From positions 1 through 5,180 of the forward strand of contig DAHVRG010000215.1 in NCBI GenBank assembly GCA_027322565.1: 5,180 nucleotides of DNA. Reading direction: 5' to 3'. The position numbers and the translations under genes were made by a program. The notes below the pieces were generated by a model, which did no database searches, had not been told where the DNA came from, and worked only from the letters and a program-made list of their open reading frames with translations. This DNA is from Georgenia sp. GTDB taxonomy: Bacteria; Actinomycetota; Actinomycetes; Actinomycetales; Actinomycetaceae. Of the stretch, positions 1-5,177 are shown in pieces (positions within the stretch are counted from its first letter, which is position 1; each line of letters opens with the position of its first letter).

Positions 1-759
1 GCGTACGTCCACGACCGGCGCAGCGGCGACCGGCAGACCCTGGCGCACATGGTCCCGCCCCAGCTCACCCGGCACGAGCTCGACGACCTCTACGGCACGG
101 TGCTCGTCGAGGCGCTCGAGTCGGACGTGCTCGTCCTCACCGGTGCCGAGCCGGAGCGGGTGCTGCCCCCGAGCTTCTTCTCCCGGCTCGTGCGCGACGT
201 ACGCAGCGTCGACAAGCCCATCGTCGCGGACCTGTCCGGCGAGCCGGCACGGGCGGCGGCCGCCGAGGGCCCGACCGTGCTGAAGATGAGCCACGAGGAG
301 CTCCAGGCCGCCGGGCTGACCGACGGTGACGCGGTGGAGCAGCTCCGGGCCGCTGGGCACCGGCTGGTCTCCCAGGGGGTCGGCGCGATGCTCATCTCCC
401 GGGCGGGTGAGCCCACCCTGCTCGTCACGGACGAGACCGCACGCCTGCTCGTCGGCCCCGTCGTCACCCCGCTGGACCACCGCGGGGCCGGGGACTCGAT
501 GACGGCCGGCGTCGCCGTCGCACTCGGGCGAGGGGCGAGCGTCGTCGAGGCCGCACGGCTGGGCGCCGCGGCCGGTGCCCTCAACGTCACCCGGCGGGGC
601 CTGGGCACCGGGCGCCGGGAGCAGATCGAGCGGTTCGCCGGCCGGATCGGCGTCGCTGACCTCACGCAGCCCGCGGAGCGGCGGAGGCAGCGCCCCGCCT
701 CCCCCGCCGTCGCCGCGGCCACGGCGGAGCCGGCCACCACGAGAGAGGAGAAGAGCTGA
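1..759 (+). CDS. PfkB-family carbohydrate/nucleoside kinase, 5' end missing
   Basis: The frame is open from base 1 and ends at TGA 757-759, so the visible 252 residues are the C-terminal part of a longer protein; an internal ATG at 49 is probably not the start. The ribokinase/PfkB signature is clear: R-G-A-G-D-S-M-T-A-G around residues 161-170, with the expected catalytic base Asp encoded at 493-495. Upstream, 'LKMSHEEL' sits where the family usually has KPNxxE, and 'SDVLVLTGAEP' resembles the 'S-G-x-x-P' strand of 1-phosphofructokinase and tagatose-6-phosphate kinase relatives. Such enzymes transfer the ATP gamma-phosphate to a sugar, sugar phosphate or nucleoside in the cytoplasm. The substrate cannot be named, because the N-terminal sugar-binding half lies outside the window. 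The last ~30 residues form an Ala/Pro/Glu/Arg-rich low-complexity tail beyond the kinase fold. Only one base separates the stop from the surE ATG, implying one transcript. The family call is confident; the specificity is unknown. Confidence 0.9.
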   Translation, partial: AYVHDRRSGDRQTLAHMVPPQLTRHELDDLYGTVLVEALESDVLVLTGAEPERVLPPSFFSRLVRDVRSVDKPIVADLSGEPARAAAAEGPTVLKMSHEELQAAGLTDGDAVEQLRAAGHRLVSQGVGAMLISRAGEPTLLVTDETARLLVGPVVTPLDHRGAGDSMTAGVAVALGRGASVVEAARLGAAAGALNVTRRGLGTGRREQIERFAGRIGVADLTQPAERRRQRPASPAVAAATAEPATTREEKS

Positions 760-760
760 G

Positions 761-1642
761 ATGCGGGTGCTCATCACGAACGACGACGGCATCCAGTCCG
801 AGGGCCTCACCGTGCTCGCGGACGTCGCGCTCGCCGCGGGGTGCGAGGTCGTGGTCGCCGCGCCGCACCGCCAGTACTCCGGCGCCAGCGCGTCACTGAC
901 CGCGCAGGAGGTCGACGGCCGGCTCGCCCTCGTCGACGAGCGGCCGCCCGGCCTGCCCGACGGCGTCACGTCCTACGGCGTCAAGGCGGCCCCGGCCCTC
1001 ATCGCCTTCGTCGCGGCCTACGGCGCCTTCGGCGACCGTCCGGACGTCGTCCTCTCGGGGGTGAACCTGGGCGCGAACACCGGCCGGGCGACGCTCCACT
1101 CCGGCACCGTCGGCGCGGCACTGTCCGCCGCCACCCAGGGCATCCCCGCGCTCGCCGTCTCGATCGCCTCCGCCAGCCCCCAGCACTGGTCGACGGCCCG
1201 GCTCGTGACAAGCAGGGCGTTCGAGTGGCTGCTCGAGCAGCCGGAGGACGACGAACGGGTGCTCAACGTCACCGTGCCCGACGTCCCGCCGGAGCAGCTG
1301 CGCGGCCTGCGCCCCGCCCACCTGGCGAGCTTCGGCGCCGTGCAGGCCCGGGTCCGGGAGAAGGGCAAGGGCTACGTCGTCCTCACCTACTCCGGCGTCA
1401 CCGCACGCGAGGAGCCCGGGTCCGACCACGAGCTGCTCACCCGCGGGTGGGCCACCGCCACCCTGCTCACCGCCCCCTACGACGACCCGGGGGGCACCGA
1501 GCTCCCGACCTTCGAGGGCAACGCCGACTCCCCCGTGGCGGTGGACATCAGCGCCGGCACGGTGATGAGCTCCGGGGACGACCGCCCTTCCGGCGAGATC
1601 ACCGACGAGGAGGTGCTCGACGCCGACGGCCCGGAGACCTGA
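761..1642 (+). CDS. surE: 5'/3'-nucleotidase SurE
   Basis: This 293-residue protein is a SurE-family metal-dependent phosphatase, which removes phosphate from 5'- and 3'-nucleoside monophosphates in the cytoplasm. The N-terminus MRVLITNDDG contains the metal-binding pair D8/D9. S40 in 'YSGASASLT' and N102 in 'LSGVNLGANTG' complete the expected metal site, and 'HSGTVGAA' (113-120) matches the conserved SGTxxAA loop. The frame is open further upstream (ATG at 575), but ATG 761 is chosen because family homology starts exactly there and AGGAG lies at 746-750, ten bases upstream. Length is slightly above the usual ~250-270 residues owing to an acidic C-terminal tail (about 271-293). One feature is odd: the segment that in E. 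coli SurE reads TPTDCV is here A-P-A-L-I-A (residues 77-82), so substrate binding may differ. It follows the kinase gene by one base and converges on the CDF gene. Confidence 0.93.
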   Translation: MRVLITNDDGIQSEGLTVLADVALAAGCEVVVAAPHRQYSGASASLTAQEVDGRLALVDERPPGLPDGVTSYGVKAAPALIAFVAAYGAFGDRPDVVLSGVNLGANTGRATLHSGTVGAALSAATQGIPALAVSIASASPQHWSTARLVTSRAFEWLLEQPEDDERVLNVTVPDVPPEQLRGLRPAHLASFGAVQARVREKGKGYVVLTYSGVTAREEPGSDHELLTRGWATATLLTAPYDDPGGTELPTFEGNADSPVAVDISAGTVMSSGDDRPSGEITDEEVLDADGPET

Positions 1643-1650
1643 GCGGCGGG

Positions 1651-1663
1651 GCCGGCCACCGGC
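1651..1663. terminator. Possible bidirectional hairpin between convergent genes
   Basis: In the 21-base gap between the surE stop and the stop of the opposite-strand CDF gene, GCCGG-CCA-CCGGC forms a perfect 5-bp GC stem with a 3-base loop. It could end transcription from both sides. There is no T-run on either strand and the stem is short, so this rests mainly on position. Confidence 0.25.
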
Positions 1664-2572
1664 TCAGTCGTGGAGCCGGACCTCGGTCGCCTTGTGGCCG
1701 CGCGGCTCGAGCTGGAGCGTGGAGTGCTCGACGTCGAAGTGGCCCTCGAGGCAGTGCTGGAGGGCGTCGAGCACGACGCAGAACCGGTCCGGGTGAAGCA
1801 CCTCGTCCTCGACGACGACGTGGGCGGAGACGACCGGGACACCGGACGTGATCGTCCAGGCATGCAGGTCGTGGACGGTGACGACGCCCTCGACACCGCA
1901 CATGTGCTCGCGCAGGGTGTCCAGGGACATGTCCTGCGGGGCGCCCTCGAGGAGCACCCGGGCCACGTCGCGGAGCAGCACCGCGGCCCGCGGGATGATG
2001 AACAGGCCGATCGCGATGGACGCGAGCGCGTCGACCGGGGTCCACCCGGTCGTCGCGATGACGACGGCGGCGACGAGCACCGCGGCCGAGCCGAGCAGGT
2101 CACCGAGCACCTCGAGGTAGGCGCCGCGCACGTTGAGGCTCTCCTCCCGCCCGGCGCTGAGCAGCCAGAGGGACACGAGGTTGGCGACGAGGCCGACGAT
2201 CCCGATCGTCAGCATGAGGCCGGTGCCGATCTCCGGCTCGGTACCGAGCCGCCCGACCCCCTCGACGACGACCACCACCCCGACGACGAGCAGGATGACG
2301 CCGTTGACCAGTGCCGCGAGGATCTCCGCCCGCTGCCAGCCGAAGGTCCACCGCCCGCGGGCGGGCCGGGAGGCCAGCCACGTGGCGCCGAGCGCAAGCG
2401 CGAGCGCCGCCGTGTCGGAGAGCATGTGCCCCGCGTCCGCGAGCAGGGCCAGGGAGCCGGAGAGCCAGCCCCCGACTGCCTCGACCACCATGACCGTCGC
2501 GGTGACGAGGAAGGCGGCGAGCAGGCGCCGGCGGTGGGCGCCGGCGGCGGTGTGGTGGTGGCCGTGTCCCAT
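1664..2572 (-). CDS. Cation diffusion facilitator (CzcD/ZnT-type zinc exporter)
   Basis: This 302-residue inner-membrane protein belongs to the CDF family, which exports Zn2+ and similar divalent metals by proton antiport. It starts with a His-rich tail (MGHGHHH). Six hydrophobic segments follow, at about residues 16-36, 39-61, 82-104, 117-138, 150-173 and 179-198. TM2 carries the metal-site motif 'DAGHMLSD' (H49, D53). TM5 has 'AYLEVLGD' (E154, D158), where many members have His at the first position. The cytoplasmic C-terminal domain shows the typical 'VHDLHAW' (H234, H237) and 'FDVEHSTLQLEPRGH' stretches. Length matches the family. The start at ATG 2572-2570 is chosen because the His-rich tail follows directly and the A of the upstream gene's TGA stop is the A of this ATG, a coupling arrangement. 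No strong ribosome-binding site precedes it. Zinc is the likeliest substrate, but cobalt or cadmium are possible. Confidence 0.95.
   Translation of the reverse strand: MGHGHHHTAAGAHRRRLLAAFLVTATVMVVEAVGGWLSGSLALLADAGHMLSDTAALALALGATWLASRPARGRWTFGWQRAEILAALVNGVILLVVGVVVVVEGVGRLGTEPEIGTGLMLTIGIVGLVANLVSLWLLSAGREESLNVRGAYLEVLGDLLGSAAVLVAAVVIATTGWTPVDALASIAIGLFIIPRAAVLLRDVARVLLEGAPQDMSLDTLREHMCGVEGVVTVHDLHAWTITSGVPVVSAHVVVEDEVLHPDRFCVVLDALQHCLEGHFDVEHSTLQLEPRGHKATEVRLHD
2234..2251. repeat. 18-bp perfect palindrome inside the CDF gene
   Basis: CGGCTCGGTACCGAGCCG reads identically on both strands. It lies in the part of the CDF gene encoding the loop between TM3 and TM4. A palindrome this long is uncommon in a 5-kb window, but coding constraint and high GC may explain it. 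No function is assigned. Confidence 0.6.
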
Positions 2573-2931
2573 CAGGCCCACCCGAGCTCGTGGAGCCGCT
2601 CGTCGGCGATGCCGAAGTGGTGGGCGATCTCGTGCACGACCGTCACGGCGACCTCCTCGATGACCTCCTCGCGGCTCTCGCACATGCGCAGCGTGGGCCC
2701 GCGGAAGATCGTGATGCGGTCCGGGAGGGAGCCGGCCGCCCACCACGAGTCGCGCTCGGTGAGCGGGGTGCCCTCGTACAGGCCGAGCAGGTCAGGGTCA
2801 CCGGCGTCGGCCGGCGGCTCGTCCTCGACGAGCACGACGACGTTGTCCATCTGGGCGGTCAGCTCCGGCGGCACGAGGTCGAGCCCGTCGCTGACGGCCT
2901 CCTCGAACTCGGCACGGGACATCTCGACCAT
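2572..2931 (-). CDS. Small zincin-like metallopeptidase (HExxH)
   Basis: This 119-residue protein fits the single-domain 'metallopeptidase family' (zincin-like, Pfam PF06262 type), which is common in actinobacteria and has no well-defined substrate. The C-terminus carries the zinc motif H-E-I-A-H (residues 100-104) followed by H-F-G-I-A-D, giving HExxHxxGxxD with H100, H104 and D110 as likely ligands and E101 as catalytic base. The central 'DNVVVLVEDEP' and 'LLGLYEGTPLTER' stretches are also typical of the family. No signal peptide or membrane segment is seen, so it should be cytoplasmic. Start choice: ATG at 2931 gives a family-like N-terminus (MVEMSRAEF); ATG 2922 and GTG 2949 are alternatives. 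A GGAGG lies directly against the GTG, which is too close to serve it well. The open frame extends to 3093, but that part is Arg/Pro-rich, lacks homology character and overlaps the divergent gene. The stop shares its last base with the CDF start. Confidence 0.88.
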   Translation of the reverse strand: MVEMSRAEFEEAVSDGLDLVPPELTAQMDNVVVLVEDEPPADAGDPDLLGLYEGTPLTERDSWWAAGSLPDRITIFRGPTLRMCESREEVIEEVAVTVVHEIAHHFGIADERLHELGWA

Positions 2932-2990
2932 GTCCCCATCATCGCCCACCCTCCAGGGGCCGGCGGAGCGGCGGATCTCACAGCCCGAGC

Positions 2991-3004
2991 GGGACCTAGG
3001 TCCC
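2991..3004. promoter_or_regulatory. 14-bp palindrome, possible DosR/DevR-type operator
   Basis: GGGACCTAGGTCCC is a perfect palindrome, flanked by C on both sides. It keeps both outer arms (GGGAC...GTCCC) of the mycobacterial DosR/DevR consensus TTSGGGACTWWAGTCCCSAA but departs at the outer TT/AA and at two central bases. It lies 76 bases before the export-module ATG (3081) and 59 bases upstream of the metallopeptidase start, so a regulator here could act on either direction. The palindrome is seen directly; the link to a DosR/NarL-type response regulator is inference. Confidence 0.45.
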
Positions 3005-3017
3005 CGCCTCGCCCGGG

Positions 3018-3030
3018 TCGCGTCACGCGA
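3018..3030. promoter_or_regulatory. Second inverted repeat (6-1-6) in the divergent region
   Basis: TCGCGT-C-ACGCGA has two perfect 6-base arms around a single central base. It sits 13 bases downstream of the 14-bp palindrome and 50 bases before ATG 3081. The one-base spacer argues against an RNA hairpin with full pairing and fits better with a dimeric protein site. No matching regulator is recognised. Confidence 0.35.
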
Positions 3031-3080
3031 GGATCGAAGCGACGGCGGGGGGCACATCTCGAGTCCCGAAACGAGGTCCC

Positions 3081-3734
3081 ATGTCGCCGGCATCCCAGAC
3101 CACCACCCGCACGAGGCAGGCGAAGGCGCTGCTCGCCGGCGGCCTCGTGCTCGGTGTGGGGGCGGCCGTCACCCTCGCCACCTGGACCGACGAGGCTTAC
3201 GTCGAGGCGACCTTCGGCACGAGCTCCTTCAACGTCCAGGTCCGGACCGAGGAGTCGGCCGGCTGGGTCGAGGGCCCAGCGGACGCACCCGCCCGCCTCG
3301 AGTTCGCGATGCCGCTCGCCGAGCGCCTCACCCCCGGTGACACCGTCTACGCACCGGTGTCGCTGCGCACCGACGAGACGTCGGTCGCCGGCTCCGTGAC
3401 CCTCGCAGGCGCTGACCCGCTGGGGAGCCCGACCGCCGGTGAGCAGGCGCTGTTCGAGGCGCTCACCTACCGGGTCGTCACGCTCCCGGACGGCGCGAGC
3501 TGCGGCCCGGACGCCGTCTCCGCCGCGTCACCGGACGCGGTCCTCGTGGACGGCGGCCTCACGGCCGGCTCGCCCGCCGGCGCCGTAGAGCTCGGTGCGC
3601 AGGGCGCCGCGCCCGTCGACCTGTGCTTCGCGGTCACCCTCCCGCGTGAGGCCGGCGCCGACACCGCGCTGCAGAACCAGCAGGTCACGCCGGTCTGGGA
3701 GCTCGCGGCCGTCTCCGCCGACCCGGCCGACTGA
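3081..3734 (+). CDS. SipW-dependent (alternate signal) exported protein 1
   Basis: This 217-residue protein resembles the actinobacterial 'alternate signal-mediated exported protein' group (TIGR04089-like), whose signal peptides are thought to be cut by SipW-type signal peptidases. The N-terminus is basic (R10, R12, K15), followed by a hydrophobic stretch, about residues 16-34, with G-G-L-V-L-G. The mature part begins near 'EATFGTSSFNVQVRT' (42-56). 'LTPGD' (83-87), 'VYAPVSLRTD' and 'PVWELAAV' near the C-terminus suggest a beta-sandwich like TasA/camelysin. Only two cysteines exist (C141, C182). Both are conserved in the paralogue at 4349-4996, so a disulfide in the exported form is plausible. 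Start ATG 3081 has GAGG four bases upstream. The signal peptidase gene follows after five bases. It is probably surface-attached or secreted; a structural role is inferred from family and context, not shown. Confidence 0.85.
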   Translation: MSPASQTTTRTRQAKALLAGGLVLGVGAAVTLATWTDEAYVEATFGTSSFNVQVRTEESAGWVEGPADAPARLEFAMPLAERLTPGDTVYAPVSLRTDETSVAGSVTLAGADPLGSPTAGEQALFEALTYRVVTLPDGASCGPDAVSAASPDAVLVDGGLTAGSPAGAVELGAQGAAPVDLCFAVTLPREAGADTALQNQQVTPVWELAAVSADPAD

Positions 3735-3739
3735 CCGCC

Positions 3740-4306
3740 GTGGCCGATCGTGCACCGAGCACGCGGCGCGCCCGCTCCCTCCCCTTCGGCGACCGGGTGC
3801 TGACCCTCGCCGCCGCCGCCGGCGCGGTGTGCCTCCTCCTCGTCGTCCTGGCCTGGGCGCGCGGCGTCTCCCTCGTGCTCTTCCGCACCGGCTCGATGGC
3901 ACCGACGATCCCGGCGGGCAGTCTCGCCGTCGTGCAGGAGGTGGGGTCCGACGTCGTCGAGATCGGGGACGTCGTCACGGTCGACCGCCCCGGCCGGCTG
4001 CCGGTGACGCACCGTGTGGTCGACGTCGGGCGGGGGACCGACCCGGTCACGCTCACTCTCCAGGGCGACGCGAACGCCGCCCCCGACGCGGAGACGTACC
4101 GGGTACCGACCGTCCGGCGGGTGCTGTGGTCGGTACCCGGGGTCGGGTGGCTGGTCGGCCGGCTCCAGCGGCCGGTGGTGCTCGGCGCGACGGCGGTGGC
4201 CGTCGCCGCCCTGGTGACGTGGGGGCTGTGGCCTCGGGAGGATGTGACGAAGATCACGCCCCGGCCGCCGCGGGACTCGGAATCTTGCCGGCGCAGTGGC
4301 CGTTGA
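3740..4306 (+). CDS. Signal peptidase I, SipW/ER type
   Basis: This 188-residue membrane serine peptidase is of the S26B type, removing signal peptides outside the membrane. The catalytic serine is S52 in 'RTGSMAPTIPAG'. The usual bacterial Lys is replaced by H91 in 'PVTHRVVDV', and 'LQGDANAAPD' supplies D110 and D116. The S-H-D spacing agrees with the Ser/His/Asp layout of Bacillus SipW as I recall it. Hydrophobic segments at about 20-42 and 146-164 indicate N- and C-terminal membrane anchors, usual for this subtype. The start is GTG 3740, five bases after the upstream stop, with no clear Shine-Dalgarno sequence, so expression probably relies on translational coupling to exported protein 1. 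The ~24-residue tail after TM2 is basic and probably cytoplasmic. It sits between its two presumed substrates, which strongly supports the pairing. A perfect 13-bp inverted repeat lies within the gene (4099-4140). Confidence 0.92.
   Translation: MADRAPSTRRARSLPFGDRVLTLAAAAGAVCLLLVVLAWARGVSLVLFRTGSMAPTIPAGSLAVVQEVGSDVVEIGDVVTVDRPGRLPVTHRVVDVGRGTDPVTLTLQGDANAAPDAETYRVPTVRRVLWSVPGVGWLVGRLQRPVVLGATAVAVAALVTWGLWPREDVTKITPRPPRDSESCRRSGR
4099..4140 (+). repeat. Perfect 13-bp inverted repeat within the signal peptidase gene
   Basis: CCGGGTACCGACC (4099-4111) and GGTCGGTACCCGG (4128-4140) are exact reverse complements separated by 16 bases, giving a strong potential mRNA hairpin. It encodes the conserved 'RVPTVRRVLWSVPGVG' region, so protein constraint accounts for part of the sequence but does not require a perfect repeat. 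It lies about 165 bases before the end of the gene, ahead of the second substrate gene. A role in mRNA stability or in setting relative expression is only a possibility. Confidence 0.7.
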
Positions 4307-4328
4307 ACCGTGTAGGTGGACACTGACT

Positions 4329-4333
4329 GGAGG
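4329..4333 (+). promoter_or_regulatory. Oddly placed ribosome-binding site of exported protein 2
   Basis: GGAGG directly abuts ATG 4334 (no spacer), lies nine bases before an in-frame TTG (4343) and fifteen before ATG 4349. Spacing favours TTG 4343, while alignment with the paralogue favours ATG 4349. The start of this gene therefore cannot be fixed from sequence alone. Confidence 0.5.
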
Positions 4334-4348
4334 ATGAACGTATTGGCG

Positions 4349-4996
4349 ATGCTTCCGACGACGACGCGCAGACGCTCCCCGAGGGCCACCGCACTGGTAG
4401 GCGGTGGTCTCGTTCTTGGCCTGTGTGCCGCTATCACCCTCGCCGCCCCGTGGAGCAACCAGGCGCAGGCCGACGCGGTGTTCGGCACCGGCGAGTTCGT
4501 TGTCCAGGTCCGCACCCACCAGGGTCAGGCGTGGCAGGAGGCCAACGACGGTGAACGGGCGGCCCGGCTCAACTTCGCCGTCGACGTCAGCGGTCTGACG
4601 CCCGGCACCGCGGTGTACGCCCCGCTCTCCCTGCGCACCGACGCCCGGTCCACAGGTGGCACCGTCGCCCTCGAGCCCGCCGTCAACCGCGGCAGCGGCA
4701 CGCTCTTCAGCGCCCTGGAGTACGGGGTGCGGAAGCTGGACGAGGGCACCGAGTGCGGCCCGGAGGCGACCGGCACCGACCTCGTCCCCATGGGCTCGCC
4801 GCTCGACACCGAGGACACCGGCGCGGTCGAGCTCGGACCGAACAGCACCGAGCAGGCCGACCTGTGCTTCGTCGTCGCGCTGCCGCGTCACCTCGAGGAC
4901 AACCCGCAGGCCGCGACGTTGAGCGAGCTGCGCACCACCGTCCAGTGGCAGCTCACCGCCGTCGCCGACGAGCCGCAGCACTCCGCGTCCGCCTGA
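4349..4996 (+). CDS. SipW-dependent (alternate signal) exported protein 2
   Basis: This is a paralogue of the protein at 3081-3734, 215 residues from the chosen start. Shared blocks, in order, are the hydrophobic 'GGLVLG' signal core, 'FGT' (45-47), 'VQVRT', 'LTPG' (83-86), 'VYAP' (89-92), 'SLRTD', 'C-G-P' (C136), 'GAVELG', 'DLCF' (C173) and the closing 'W-x-L-x-A-V'. With ATG 4349 the FGT and LTPG blocks fall at the same residue numbers as in the paralogue, which is why this start is preferred; TTG 4343, ATG 4334 and GTG 4316 are in-frame alternatives. It should enter the Sec pathway and be cut by the adjacent signal peptidase. The N-terminus is basic (R7-R9, R12). Codons at the start (CTT, AGA, AGG, GTA, GTT) are less GC-rich than in the rest of the gene. 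The tail beyond the shared domain ends HSASA. A partner of exported protein 1 in a surface structure is inferred. Confidence 0.85.
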   Translation: MLPTTTRRRSPRATALVGGGLVLGLCAAITLAAPWSNQAQADAVFGTGEFVVQVRTHQGQAWQEANDGERAARLNFAVDVSGLTPGTAVYAPLSLRTDARSTGGTVALEPAVNRGSGTLFSALEYGVRKLDEGTECGPEATGTDLVPMGSPLDTEDTGAVELGPNSTEQADLCFVVALPRHLEDNPQAATLSELRTTVQWQLTAVADEPQHSASA

Positions 4997-5032
4997 GCGC
5001 GGGACGTGCCGCACGCCACACCGGCGCGTTTT
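4997..5032 (+). terminator. Possible intrinsic terminator after the export module
   Basis: Directly after the TGA stop, CGTG-CCG-CACG (5005-5015) forms an inner stem. GCGCGG (4997-5002) can pair imperfectly, with one bulge, to CCGGCGC (5021-5027), and TTTT follows at 5029-5032. The position is right but the stem is imperfect and the T-run short. Confidence 0.3.
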
Positions 5033-5060
5033 GCCCCGAGCGCTCGTCTACCCGTATGCT
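5031..5060 (+). promoter_or_regulatory. Sigma70-like promoter of tRNA-Glu
   Basis: TTGCCC (5031-5036) and TATGCT (5055-5060) form a -35/-10 pair with an 18-base spacer, the best promoter-like match I found in the window. Transcription would start near 5067, leaving a leader of roughly 38 bases before the tRNA. The -35 overlaps the T-run of the possible terminator just upstream. Confidence 0.65.
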
Positions 5061-5104
5061 GTACGAGGTTCTGGGGCGCCACGGCGTCACGGGCGTCCGA
5101 ACGG

Positions 5105-5177
5105 GCCCCCATCGTCTAGCGGCCTAGGACCCCGCCCTTTCACGGCGGTAGCACGGGTTCGAATCCCGTTGGGGGTG
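5105..5177 (+). tRNA. tRNA-Glu, anticodon UUC
   Basis: The full cloverleaf folds by hand. Acceptor GCCCCCA (5105-5111) pairs with TGGGGGT (5170-5176), ending in a G-U pair, with discriminator G5177. The D-stem is GTCT/GGAC. Anticodon stem CCGCC/GGCGG encloses the loop CTTTCAC, placing TTC at 5139-5141, which reads GAA/GAG glutamate codons. The variable loop is four bases. T-stem ACGGG/CCCGT encloses TTCGAAT. The 3' CCA is not encoded (CGA follows), so it must be added after transcription. The sequence closely resembles other actinobacterial tRNA-Glu genes. Confidence 0.97.

Larger units (their letters stand above)
2932..3080. other. Divergent intergenic control region
   Basis: These 149 bases separate the minus-strand metallopeptidase-CDF unit from the plus-strand export module, so they should hold both promoters. 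They contain two perfect inverted repeats (2991-3004 and 3018-3030, listed separately) and GAGG at 3073-3076, four bases before ATG 3081, as a short ribosome-binding site. I see no convincing -35/-10 pair on either strand; the region is too GC-rich to place a start by eye. Confidence 0.6.

Noticed and set aside
3062..3070. A complete DosR box ending in AGTCCCGAA
   Set aside because: Only the right half matches; the sequence before it (CACATCTC) does not fit the left half.
2932..3093. N-terminal extension of the metallopeptidase up to ATG 3093
   Set aside because: The added residues are Arg/Pro-rich, not family-like, and would overlap the divergent gene and fill its promoter region.
1670..3340. 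A 556-codon open frame on the plus strand opposite the CDF and metallopeptidase genes
   Set aside because: Its protein is rich in Asp, Arg, Gly and Pro with no recognisable motif, and it runs antisense to two clear genes. It is a by-product of high GC content.
4285..4330. Internal promoter before exported protein 2 (TTGCCG or TTGAAC as -35)
   Set aside because: No TAnnnT-type -10 lies at a suitable distance; readthrough from the upstream genes is simpler.
3467..5014. A 515-codon open frame on the minus strand opposite the export module
   Set aside because: Low-complexity translation spanning the ends of three well-supported genes, with no motif.
5105..5177. tRNA-Glu as an integration (attachment) site, making the module an island
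   Set aside because: No second copy of the tRNA 3' end, integrase or direct repeat is visible, and the window ends three bases after the tRNA.
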